Below are positions 55,699-63,927 of a DNA stretch of 64,000 nt, piece after piece. A model generated the notes under the pieces. That model searched no databases, was not told where the DNA came from, and saw only the letters and a program-made list of their open reading frames with translations. Both the position numbers and the translations under genes were made by a program. This DNA comes from Oligella sp050920755 (GTDB lineage Bacteria; Pseudomonadota; Gammaproteobacteria; Burkholderiales; Burkholderiaceae_B), in the NCBI RefSeq assembly GCF_050920755.1, contig NZ_CP158480.1, positions 1,612,001-1,676,000 on the forward strand, read 5' to 3'. Numbering within the stretch: position 1 is the stretch's first letter; every line of letters begins with the position of its first letter.

Positions 55699-58600
55699 AT
55701 GTCTGCAAATTCGGAGCCACTTTCCACTATTGAGCAATCGATTCACGCCCTTTTAAAGCAATTAAAAGTCGGTCAGCGTTACAGTACACCACGCCCACCG
55801 GGTTCTGGCGATGCGTATTTTCTAAGCTTATTGGCTAAGCAGGCCGATAAAACGCTGGTGGTGTTCAGTGCCGATCCGATACAGGCACGTCGTTTGGTGA
55901 ATGAGGTTCGGGTATTTAATTCAGGTTTGAACTGTTTATACTTCCCGGATTGGGAAACCTTGCCCTACGATGCATTTTCTCCACACCAAGACTTAGTCTC
56001 CGAGCGTTTGTCGGCACTTAATGCCTTACGCAATGATACGGTCGATATCCTGGTGGTAACTGTCACTACGGCACTGGCCTGCTTAGCGCCGGTGTCCTTT
56101 GTAGCGGCTTATACCTTTTCCTTTAAAAAGGGACAGCGACTGGATGAGCAAGTGCTTAAGGAGCAACTTATTCTGGCCAATTACGCGCATGTAGACCAAG
56201 TGACGGCAGCCGGTGAATTCAGCATTCGCGGCAGTTTAATTGATCTCTTTCCAATGGGTTCGGCCGTGCCTTATCGCTTGGATTTATTCGATGATGAGAT
56301 CGATTCGATTCGCGCCTTTGATGTGGATACGCAACGTAGCCTTTATCCGGTGAATGAAGTCAATTTATTACCGGGGCGTGAGTTTCCAATGGATGAAGCG
56401 GCGCGCAATCACTTCCGCGCAAAATTCCGCGAACGCTTTGAAGGCGATCCTTCCAAAGCCCTACCCTATAGAGATATTAGTAATGGCATTGCCTTTGCCG
56501 GGGTAGAATACTATTTACCGCTTTTTTACGCTGAGACCACGACCATTTTCGATTATTTACCGGCAGATGCCGTCAGCCTGACAGTAGGTAATCTGGAGCG
56601 TAGTATTCAGTCATTTCACGAGGATACGCGCAGTCGCTATGATTTTTTAAAATATGATAGCGAAAGACCGATTTTAGCGCCGGAGGATTTATATCTAAAC
56701 GCAGAGGAATTCTTTATTGCGTTAGATAGGATGCCGCGAATCCATTGGATGGAAAATGAAGAGCATCCCGATATTAAAGCCGCCCCCGATGTGGCGGTAC
56801 AGTCTCGCGCCAAGGAGCCCTTTTTAAAACTGGAGCAATTACTGCTTAGAGCCGATACACATACCGTGCTCTGTGCCGATACGGCGGGACGCCGTGAGAC
56901 GCTTTTACAGATTTTAAGCGAGCATGCCCTGAGACCGGATGCCAATATTGAGTTGCTTGAACAGATACGTGCCAATAAATCCGATCTGCCGAATTTCTCC
57001 TTGATTGTAGCCAATCTCTATAAGGGTTTTAGCCTTGTTGAAGATAATATTGTTATTCTGACCGAGGGTGATTTATACCCTGAAACGGCCTCATCCCGAT
57101 TGCAACGTCGTCGTCAAGAGCGTCAGAGTAATGTCGACTTTATGGTGCGCGACTTGGCCGAACTGGTTGAGGGCGACCCGGTGGTGCATGTAAATTACGG
57201 GGTCGGGCGCTATTTAGGCTTAGTGAATATGGATGTCGGCGATGAAGGGCCGGTGGAAATGCTAAAGCTTGAGTATGCAGATAATAGCGAGCTTTACGTA
57301 CCGGTATCACAATTGCACGTGATTTCTCGCTATGGTGGGGCCGATCCGGAAAATGCACCCTTACATACCTTAGGTTCAGGTCAATGGGATAGGGCCAGAA
57401 AAAAAGCCGCCATTAAAATTCGTGATACGGCCGCCGAATTACTCAATCTCTATGCGCATCGCGCTGCCCGTGAAGGGGTCAAATTTAATTTGCCGATAAG
57501 TGATTATCAAGCCTTTGTGGAGGGTTTCGGTTTTGACGAAACGCCCGATCAAGCCGCTGCCATCGAATCAGTGATTGAGGATATGACCTCCGGCAAACCC
57601 ATGGATCGCTTAGTCTGTGGCGATGTAGGTTTCGGTAAGACCGAGGTAGCCTTACGGGCGGCCTTTATTGCGGTCGCTAATGGCAAGCAAGTGGCACTCC
57701 TCTGCCCTACCACGCTATTAGCGGAGCAGCATGCACAAACCTTTGCCGATCGCTTTGCTGACTGGCCGGTCAATGTGGCGGAATTGTCGCGCTTTAGAAC
57801 CGGTAAACAAACCCAACAGGTGTTGGAAAGTTTAGCCAAAGGCACCACCGATATTGTGGTCGGTACCCATAAATTACTCGCCAAAGGCACGGAATTTAAA
57901 AATTTAGGTTTAGTCATTATTGATGAGGAGCATCGCTTCGGCGTCCGCCAAAAAGAAGCACTCAAAGCCCTCCGCTCCGAAGTGGATATTTTGACCCTAA
58001 CGGCTACCCCTATTCCACGTACACTCGGTATGTCTTTAGAGGGCGTGAGGGACTTTTCCGTGATTGCCACCGCCCCGGAAAAGCGTCTTGCCATTAAAAC
58101 CTTTGTACGCAGAGAGGATAACTCCACCATTCGCGAGGCTTGTCTGCGCGAGTTAAAACGGGGTGGACAGGTTTATTTTCTTCACAATGAAGTATCCACG
58201 ATCAATAATCGTGCTGCGCATTTGCAGGAACTGCTGCCGGAAGCTCGTATCGGTATTGCTCATGGTCAAATGTCCGAGCGTGAGTTGGAACAGGTGATGA
58301 AGGGCTTTTATCAGCAACGCTATAATATTCTGCTTTGTACCACCATTATTGAGACCGGTATTGATGTGCCGAGTGCCAATACAATTATTATCCACCGTGC
58401 CGATAAACTGGGACTGGCTCAATTGCACCAACTGCGTGGACGCGTGGGTCGCTCGCACCATCAAGCCTATGCCTATTTATTAACACCCGGCGAAGATTCG
58501 ATTACCGCTAATGCACGTAAACGTTTGGAAGCGATTCAATCCATGGAAGAACTGGGTTCCGGCTTCTATCTGGCCATGCATGATTTAGAGATTCGCGGTA

Positions 58601-59196
58601 CCGGTGAGATTTTAGGAGAAGCCCAATCGGGTAATATTCAAGAAATCGGCTTTTCACTCTATACTGAGATGTTGAATAAAGCAATTAGAGCGCTCAAAGA
58701 CGGCAAAGAACCGGATTATGAATCGCCCTTTGATCAAAGTTGTGAAGTTCGCTTACATGCCTCTGCCCTCTTGCCGAGTGACTATTGTCCGGATGTGAGT
58801 GCCCGCCTATCGATTTATAAGCGTTTATCACATGCGGCAAGCTTGGATGAGCTGCGTGATATTCAAGAGGAATTAATTGATCGCTTCGGTAGCTTGGTGG
58901 ATGAGGCAAAAAACCTGCTTTCCACCCATCGACTGCGTATCCTGGCCGATCCCTATAGTATTACCGTGGTGGATATAGGTGACGACAAAGCCATTATCAC
59001 CTTCAGTAAATCCTCTAATGTCGATCCGCTCAGTCTGATTGATTTAGTACAAAAAAATAAGCACATTCATTTTAAAGGTCCGGAGCGGATTCTGATCGAT
59101 CTTCAAGAGGCTTGGAAGTTAGAGCAACGCATCCAGGAAGTGGCATCAATACTGGGCCGTTTGCAACTCGCCCCACAAGAAGTGAGCGTTAACTAA
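55699..59196 (+). CDS. mfd: Transcription-repair coupling factor Mfd
   Basis: Frees stalled RNA polymerase and recruits UvrA (1165 residues). N-terminal UvrB-like region (about 25-350), RNA-polymerase-interaction domain (about 490-560, GDPVVHVNYGVGRYLGL), SF2 translocase with Walker A GDVGFGKTEVALRAAF near 645, DEEH box VIIDEEHRFGVRQKE near 745 and LTATPIPRTLGMSL, a RecG-like TRG motif, and the C-terminal TRCF domain. ATG start with no strong ribosome site. 190 bp from divergent ispD. Confidence 0.97.
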   Translation: MSANSEPLSTIEQSIHALLKQLKVGQRYSTPRPPGSGDAYFLSLLAKQADKTLVVFSADPIQARRLVNEVRVFNSGLNCLYFPDWETLPYDAFSPHQDLVSERLSALNALRNDTVDILVVTVTTALACLAPVSFVAAYTFSFKKGQRLDEQVLKEQLILANYAHVDQVTAAGEFSIRGSLIDLFPMGSAVPYRLDLFDDEIDSIRAFDVDTQRSLYPVNEVNLLPGREFPMDEAARNHFRAKFRERFEGDPSKALPYRDISNGIAFAGVEYYLPLFYAETTTIFDYLPADAVSLTVGNLERSIQSFHEDTRSRYDFLKYDSERPILAPEDLYLNAEEFFIALDRMPRIHWMENEEHPDIKAAPDVAVQSRAKEPFLKLEQLLLRADTHTVLCADTAGRRETLLQILSEHALRPDANIELLEQIRANKSDLPNFSLIVANLYKGFSLVEDNIVILTEGDLYPETASSRLQRRRQERQSNVDFMVRDLAELVEGDPVVHVNYGVGRYLGLVNMDVGDEGPVEMLKLEYADNSELYVPVSQLHVISRYGGADPENAPLHTLGSGQWDRARKKAAIKIRDTAAELLNLYAHRAAREGVKFNLPISDYQAFVEGFGFDETPDQAAAIESVIEDMTSGKPMDRLVCGDVGFGKTEVALRAAFIAVANGKQVALLCPTTLLAEQHAQTFADRFADWPVNVAELSRFRTGKQTQQVLESLAKGTTDIVVGTHKLLAKGTEFKNLGLVIIDEEHRFGVRQKEALKALRSEVDILTLTATPIPRTLGMSLEGVRDFSVIATAPEKRLAIKTFVRREDNSTIREACLRELKRGGQVYFLHNEVSTINNRAAHLQELLPEARIGIAHGQMSERELEQVMKGFYQQRYNILLCTTIIETGIDVPSANTIIIHRADKLGLAQLHQLRGRVGRSHHQAYAYLLTPGEDSITANARKRLEAIQSMEELGSGFYLAMHDLEIRGTGEILGEAQSGNIQEIGFSLYTEMLNKAIRALKDGKEPDYESPFDQSCEVRLHASALLPSDYCPDVSARLSIYKRLSHAASLDELRDIQEELIDRFGSLVDEAKNLLSTHRLRILADPYSITVVDIGDDKAIITFSKSSNVDPLSLIDLVQKNKHIHFKGPERILIDLQEAWKLEQRIQEVASILGRLQLAPQEVSVN

Positions 59197-59224
59197 CTAA
59201 GAATTACTTACCCTATCCATATTT

Positions 59225-59258
59225 GCAGGGACAATTCATACAGTGAGACACTCCCTGC
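59225..59258 (+). promoter_or_regulatory. Inverted repeat upstream of serB
   Basis: GCAGGGA (59225-59231) and TCCCTGC (59252-59258) with a 20-nt gap, between mfd and serB, just ahead of a TAGAAT -10-like box (59261-59266). No T tract, so a weak operator or leader structure is more likely than a terminator. Confidence 0.35.
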
Positions 59259-59304
59259 GCTAGAATGGCCCTATGAATATTATTTATCCCCGAGGAAAGC
59301 GTCA

Positions 59305-60150
59305 ATGAAATATCTTGTTTTGCAATCACCGATGTTAGATGCTCAATTACGTGAGCAAATCGCCGCCATTGCAGAGGCCGAACAGGTGATACAAGTACGT
59401 AATCATGTCGTTCGTTTAAACGGCTTTAATGAATCGCAATTAGATGAAATACGGGCTTGGTGCAAAGCGCATAAAGTCGATATGGCGATCCTGGACGAGC
59501 TACGTCCGCTTAGTGAGATTAAAATTCTCGCCATGGACATGGATTCTACACTGATTAATATTGAGTGCGTGGATGAAATTGCGGGTTGTGCCGGTCGTAA
59601 AGAGCAAGTGGCGGAAATTACTGAAGCTACCATGCGCGGTGAGATTAAAAACTTCAGTGAAAGTCTGATTAAGCGAGTGGCCTTACTTGAGGGCACTTCT
59701 GCCGATTGTCTTAAAACCATTTATAACGAAAAACTGCGTTTAAATCCCGGTGCGGAAGCACTGATTGAAACGGCACAAAAATACGGCATTACCACCTTAT
59801 TAGTGTCCGGTGGCTTTACCTTTTTCACCTCACGTCTTAAAGAGCGTCTAAAGCTGGATTATGCCTATGCTAATCAGTTGGAGATTCTGGACGATAAGTT
59901 AAGCGGTCGTGTCTTGGGTGATATTTTAGACGGTGAGGCTAAAAAGAACTACCTGACTGCCTTAATGGAGCAACTGGGTGCAACGCCGGAGCAATGTATT
60001 GCCATTGGCGACGGCTCCAATGATCTGCCGATGATGTCTAAAGTGCACTACTCCGTTGCCTATATGGCAAAGCCTAAGGTGCAGGAGCAAGCGCGCTTTA
60101 GCATCAACCATAGCGGCTTGGATGCGGTGCTGAACTTCTTTGTGCATTAA
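59305..60150 (+). CDS. serB: Phosphoserine phosphatase SerB
   Basis: Last step of serine synthesis (281 residues). The N-terminal regulatory region (about 1-75) is followed by the HAD catalytic core: nucleophile Asp in MDMDSTLINIECVDEIA (near residue 75), LLVSGGFTFF, the Lys and Asp of GEAKKNYL and GDGSNDLPMM near 234. GAGGAAAG ribosome site. Confidence 0.95.
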   Translation: MKYLVLQSPMLDAQLREQIAAIAEAEQVIQVRNHVVRLNGFNESQLDEIRAWCKAHKVDMAILDELRPLSEIKILAMDMDSTLINIECVDEIAGCAGRKEQVAEITEATMRGEIKNFSESLIKRVALLEGTSADCLKTIYNEKLRLNPGAEALIETAQKYGITTLLVSGGFTFFTSRLKERLKLDYAYANQLEILDDKLSGRVLGDILDGEAKKNYLTALMEQLGATPEQCIAIGDGSNDLPMMSKVHYSVAYMAKPKVQEQARFSINHSGLDAVLNFFVH

Positions 60151-60179
60151 TGAGGTACTTAGCGGTGCCGTCAATACAG

Positions 60180-60211
60180 CCGGATCCCTGCACTTCAATG
60201 TAGGGATCCGG
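60180..60211 (+). terminator. Terminator after serB
   Basis: CCGGATCCCT pairs with AGGGATCCGG around a 12-nt loop, followed by TTTGAG; T tract short but stem strong, 30 bp beyond the serB stop. Confidence 0.75.
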
Positions 60212-60297
60212 TTTGAGTGATTAGGCTTACTCTTAACCCCACAAGCAATATCGGTCTCCTCCGGCAAAGCTTGCAACTCTGCTTTCAGATCAGAGCC

Positions 60298-60336
60298 CTA
60301 CCCATCGTAAGAGTAAATGCCTAAACTAATGCCACC
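60298..60336 (-). pseudogene. Possible 3' remnant of the ORF split by the IS3 element
   Basis: Directly left of the IS3 left end the minus strand reads, from 60336, GGISLGIYSYDG followed by TAG at 60298. It is in the frame that continues a minus-strand reading frame broken at the right IS end (61699-61565), counting across with the IS removed. Short, so the link is suggestive only. Confidence 0.35.
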
Positions 60337-60397
60337 TGTAATGACCCAGTAAAAACCTGCTCAGGTCTTAATTTGATATTATGGAGAAAATTTGACC

Positions 60398-60712
60398 ATG
60401 AGTACAGAGATGAAGTCAGAGAATCGTCGTTGGACAGCCAAGCGTAAAAGTGCGTTAGTGTTAGATATTTTTAAAGGTATAACCACCGTTTCGGAAGCGA
60501 GTCGGGCCTATGATTTATCCCCTTCCGAGATTGAAGGGTGGGTTGAGGAGGCCACCGGGGGCATGGAGAATGCCCTACGAGCTAAACCTCACGATATTCG
60601 AGAGCAATATGAGCGTAAGGTGAAAGATCTACAAGAAGCCTATGGTGAGGCGATGTTGGAGATACGTGCCAGAAAAAAGTTGCAATCCCTGTTGGACGAG
60701 GAAGAGAAATGA
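60398..60712 (+). CDS. IS3-family OrfA (helix-turn-helix, DUF1153-like)
   Basis: 104-residue DNA-binding protein. The helix-turn-helix (RRWTAKRKSALVLDIFKG, then TTVSEASRAYDLSPSEIEGW) resembles the DUF1153/SciP-type domain; a coiled-coil tail follows (about 65-104). The ATG at 60398 follows GGAG. The stop overlaps the OrfB start as ATGA. In most IS3 elements OrfA and OrfB are joined by a -1 frameshift; here re-initiation at the overlap seems more likely. Confidence 0.85.
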   Translation: MSTEMKSENRRWTAKRKSALVLDIFKGITTVSEASRAYDLSPSEIEGWVEEATGGMENALRAKPHDIREQYERKVKDLQEAYGEAMLEIRARKKLQSLLDEEEK

Positions 60713-61536
60713 TTGAAGCCATCCGGCAGGGATTAAAAGAGGATGGCTATGAGGTATCCATTGCAAAGCTGTGCCGCTGGTTTGGCGTCCCACGACGGAC
60801 TTTCTACTATCAGCCCGTTAAGAAATCCGCGCCCAAACTCCAAGCGCGTTTGGTAAGCCCTATTAAACAGCTGATTGAGGAGAATCCTTCCTACGGCTAT
60901 CGAACGGTGGCAGCTCTTCTTAGGTTTAATAAAAACACAGTACAGCGCATTTTCCAACTTAAAGGTTGGCAGGTTAGAAAACGTTCAGTCGGCTTTAGGC
61001 CACGTGTTGATGTGAGCCCCTCAAAGGCTGCGTCTCTGAATGAACGATGGGCAACAGACCTTTGTCGTGTGTGGACAGGTCGTGATGGTTGGGCAAGCTT
61101 AGCGCTCGTGATTGACTGCCATAACCGAGAGCTAATCGGATGGCACTTGTCTCGTAATGGCCGTGCGCAGATGGCAAGCAGTGCTTTAGAGCAAGCGTTA
61201 GTTAATCGTTTTGGGACATTAGGACGGGTAACAAGCCCCCTCACTTTACGCTCAGATAACGGCTTAATCTTTACTTCTAAGCACTATACCTCCTTGGTTA
61301 GAAGCTACGGGTTACGGCAGGAATTTATCATGCCACACTGCCCTCAACAGAATGGAATGATTGAACGTTTTATTCGTACGCTCAAAGAGCAATGTGTACA
61401 TCGGCAGCGTTTTGAGAGCATACAACATGCCAATCGAGTGTTAGCGGACTGGATCGGGTTTTACAACCATCAACGCCCACACCAGTCCTTGGGCATGAAG
61501 TCACCCGTTGAAGTCAGAGAGGCTTTAGCGGTATAA
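60709..61536 (+). CDS. IS3-family transposase OrfB
   Basis: 275-residue catalytic protein with an N-terminal HTH_21 region (IRQGLKEDGYEVSIAKLCRWFGVPRRTFYY) and an rve integrase domain with DDE residues in ATDLCRVW, LRSDNGLIFTS and CPQQNGMIERFIRTLKEQ, ending YNHQRPHQSLGMKSP. Intact reading frame, so the element could be active. Confidence 0.92.
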   Translation: MIEAIRQGLKEDGYEVSIAKLCRWFGVPRRTFYYQPVKKSAPKLQARLVSPIKQLIEENPSYGYRTVAALLRFNKNTVQRIFQLKGWQVRKRSVGFRPRVDVSPSKAASLNERWATDLCRVWTGRDGWASLALVIDCHNRELIGWHLSRNGRAQMASSALEQALVNRFGTLGRVTSPLTLRSDNGLIFTSKHYTSLVRSYGLRQEFIMPHCPQQNGMIERFIRTLKEQCVHRQRFESIQHANRVLADWIGFYNHQRPHQSLGMKSPVEVREALAV

Positions 61537-61564
61537 GGTGAGCAGAAAGTGCTGGGTCATTACA

Positions 61565-61699
61565 CGCCCTCAATAGCTTTGATTTAATTGTAAAATTACC
61601 GGTAGATAAGACGAGAAGAATATAAGGCAGTGCAATTAGTGTTAATGCTAACCACCAACGATTAAAAATGTAGACGAGAATAGCTACAAGATATTCCAT
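61565..61699 (-). pseudogene. 5' part of a membrane-protein ORF broken by the IS3 element
   Basis: Starts at an ATG at 61699 and reads MEYLVAILVYIFNRWW, then LALTLIALPYILLVLSTGNF, and FTIKSKLLRA up to the IS edge, with two hydrophobic stretches. Beyond the edge the frame runs into IS sequence. No clear ribosome site. The rest of the gene may be the 12 codons left of the IS (60336-60298). Function unknown. Confidence 0.5.
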
Positions 61700-61833
61700 T
61701 AATTATTACAGATGAAAACGTATCTAACAAAAAGCTATTGTATGATTCCCTGCAAAAGGGAGTTGAACTTATCCGACAATCACACTAAAATCAAAAAAAT
61801 AGACTCAATTATCCAAGTATAAAACTGTATCCT

Positions 61834-62046
61834 TAGCAACCATATCTATTAATTTGCGCACGCACTTCCTCAAGTTCAAGCATAAAATCTTTATTACCGG
61901 GATCGAATTGCAATTTATTTTGCACCTCCAGCATCTTAAGCCTCAACTTGGCACACTCATCTGCCTTTACATCCTTTAAAATAATGACATACTGAGGTAA
62001 GTCAGGAATGTACTTAACGGTTATATCAGCGCCTACCCCTGGATAA
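61834..62046 (-). pseudogene. 3' part of a gene cut off by the IS21 element
   Basis: Open frame on the minus strand from the IS21 left edge to a TAA at 61834, about 70 codons. It reads ADITVKYIPDLPQYVIILKD, then VKADECAKLRLKMLEVQNKL and a charged helical tail ending AQINRYGC. No start codon suitable for the whole frame exists before the IS. Regular coding-like composition and length suggest the C-terminus of a lost protein; family not recognised. Confidence 0.55.
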
Positions 62047-62132
62047 TGTTAACGGCAATGTAAAAATGACCCCTGTCGGCAATTGAATTTTGACCCCTTA
62101 GTTTATAAACTAGCGGTTTTTTCGAGCCGCAT

Positions 62133-63167
62133 ATGTTAACTCAGGAGATGGTTGTGACCATAAAAGTGTTAAATAAACAGGGGCGTTCTATCAAATCAAT
62201 TAGCCGAGAGATGGGTGTTGCACGCAATACCGTAAAGAAATATTTAAAAGCGGATTCAACGGTACAGCAATACACTCCTCGTGCGGCCCGACCGACGAAG
62301 CTTGATCCATATAAAGCTTACATTCAAGAGAGAATTCGTCATGCGAGCCCGGAGTGGATTCCTGCGGCGGTACTTTATCGAGAGATTGTTGAACGGGGAT
62401 ATCCCGGTAAGATACGTATGGTGAGTGATTACGTGGCGCAGTTTAAACCAAGCGTTCCGGCAGAACCTTTGGTGCGTTTCGAGACGGCACCGGGTGAGCA
62501 ACTGCAAGTTGATTTCACCATCGTTCGACGTCGAGGAGAGCCGTTAAAGGCCTTTGTTGCTACGCTAGGCTACTCTCGAGCCAGCTATGTCTATTTCTTC
62601 GATAACGAGCGCAGTGAGGCGTGGTTGAATGGCTTACGTCAATGTTTTGACTTCTTTGGGGGTGTGCCTAAGGAGGTACTCTTTGACAACGCCAAGGCGA
62701 TTGTCATTGAGCGAGATGCGTATGGTGACGGATTGCACCGGTGGCATCCGGAGCTACTGTCATTAGCAAAGGACTATGGCTTTCGTCCTCGACTATGTCG
62801 TCCCTACCGGGCTAAGACTAAAGGTAAAGTGGAACGCTTTAACCGCTACCTGAAGAGTAGTTTCGTGGTACCGTTACGAGCGCAATTGCGAGCCGATGGG
62901 CTGGCACTGGATGTGCAGACCGCCAATGGGTATATTGGTCATTGGCTGCAGAGTGTCGCCAATGCCCGAGTCCATGGCACGACCCAAGCGATCCCCAACC
63001 AACGACTCATCAAGGAACGTGAAGCGTTATTGCCGTTGCCGATAAGAAGCGGCAATTCGGCAATCTCTCACACGTCGAATCAGGTACCGATGCCGATTGA
63101 GAGCTTGCAACACCCACTGTCCATCTATGATGCGCTGTTAGGAGACGGTCATGAACTTACAGTCTGA
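62133..63167 (+). CDS. istA: IS21-family transposase IstA
   Basis: 344-residue DDE transposase. N-terminal helix-turn-helix (KQGRSIKSISREMGVARNTVKKYL), catalytic residues in LQVDFTIVRRR, VLFDNAKAIVIE and KTKGKVERFNRYLK. The frame is intact. Overlaps istB by 17 bp. Some IS21 IstA proteins are longer, but this size is common in one branch. Confidence 0.93.
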   Translation: MLTQEMVVTIKVLNKQGRSIKSISREMGVARNTVKKYLKADSTVQQYTPRAARPTKLDPYKAYIQERIRHASPEWIPAAVLYREIVERGYPGKIRMVSDYVAQFKPSVPAEPLVRFETAPGEQLQVDFTIVRRRGEPLKAFVATLGYSRASYVYFFDNERSEAWLNGLRQCFDFFGGVPKEVLFDNAKAIVIERDAYGDGLHRWHPELLSLAKDYGFRPRLCRPYRAKTKGKVERFNRYLKSSFVVPLRAQLRADGLALDVQTANGYIGHWLQSVANARVHGTTQAIPNQRLIKEREALLPLPIRSGNSAISHTSNQVPMPIESLQHPLSIYDALLGDGHELTV

Positions 63168-63927
63168 ACGCATTGCCGATTTATGTCGGCAATTAGGCTT
63201 ATATGCCATAAATGAGGCGTGGCCTCAGGTGTCTGAACGTAACCTCCAATCCGAGGGTAGTTACGCTGACTTTGTGGAGCAGCTGTTGGTGGAAGAGCTA
63301 AAGGCTAAAGGAGTACGTTCCCAAACAACACTGCTTAAATTTGCCGGGCTACCGAGCATTAAAACAGTGGAGGAATTTGACTTTGCATTTGCCAGTGGGG
63401 TGTCTAAGGCGAAGGTTGCCGAGCTCAGTTCCTTAACCTTCATTGCTCGTCAGGAGAACGTTGTCTTGCTTGGCCCAAGCGGAGTGGGCAAGACACACCT
63501 AGCCATTGGTTTAGCGTATAAAGCGATTATGAGTCAGCTAAAGGTGCGTTTTATGACAGCGGCGGATTTGATGCTGCACTTAATGGCAGCGCATCGGCAG
63601 GGCAAATTAAAGAGCTACATGAACCGCGTAGTGATGGCGCCTAAGCTCTTAGTTATCGATGAGATAGGATACTTGCCGTTTGGGCGAGAGGAGGCGAATT
63701 TGTTCTTTAATGTCGTTGCTAAACGCTATGAGAAAGGTAGCCTGTTGTTAACCAGCAACTTACCTTTTAGTCAATGGGCGGATACCTTCGCCGGTGATAC
63801 CTCGTTGACAGCTGCCATGCTGGATAGGCTGCTACATCACTGCCATGTCGTTCAAATGAGCGGTGAGAGCTATCGATTGAAAGATAAAAGAAAGGTTGGT
63901 TTTATATCAACCAAAGTATCAATTTAA
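63151..63927 (+). CDS. istB: IS21-family helper ATPase IstB
   Basis: 258-residue AAA+ protein (DnaC-like) that directs IstA to target DNA. Walker A LLGPSGVGKTHLAIGL near residue 108, Walker B LLVIDEIGYLPFGREEANL near 170, sensor-type LLTSNLPFSQW. The start overlaps istA. Intact, so the element looks potentially mobile. Confidence 0.94.
   Translation: MNLQSERIADLCRQLGLYAINEAWPQVSERNLQSEGSYADFVEQLLVEELKAKGVRSQTTLLKFAGLPSIKTVEEFDFAFASGVSKAKVAELSSLTFIARQENVVLLGPSGVGKTHLAIGLAYKAIMSQLKVRFMTAADLMLHLMAAHRQGKLKSYMNRVVMAPKLLVIDEIGYLPFGREEANLFFNVVAKRYEKGSLLLTSNLPFSQWADTFAGDTSLTAAMLDRLLHHCHVVQMSGESYRLKDKRKVGFISTKVSI

Larger units (their letters stand above)
60337..61564 (+). mobile_element. IS3-family insertion sequence (1228 bp)
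   Basis: Carries two overlapping transposase genes. Both ends begin TGTAATGACCCAG: left end 60337 on, and right end (61564 back, minus strand), with similarity for about 30 bp; ends are TG...CA as in IS3. Flanking bases differ (ACC left, CGC right), so no target duplication of 3 bp is visible. It interrupts or abuts a coding remnant on the minus strand. Confidence 0.88.

Noticed and set aside
56637..57014. 125-codon minus-strand open frame opposite mfd
   Set aside because: Same reason: opposite a well-supported coding frame, Ser/Cys-rich shadow.
57549..58130. 193-codon minus-strand open frame opposite mfd
   Set aside because: Lies wholly inside the helicase domain of mfd, has no family pattern or ribosome site, and is a composition shadow.
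59962..60276. 104-codon minus-strand frame over the serB end
   Set aside because: Mostly antisense to serB and runs through the serB terminator; only the stretch nearest the IS is considered as a possible decayed coding sequence.
60709..61536. Programmed -1 frameshift joining IS3 OrfA and OrfB
   Set aside because: OrfB has its own ATG in an ATGA overlap, and I saw no obvious slippery heptamer at the junction; kept only as a finding to check.
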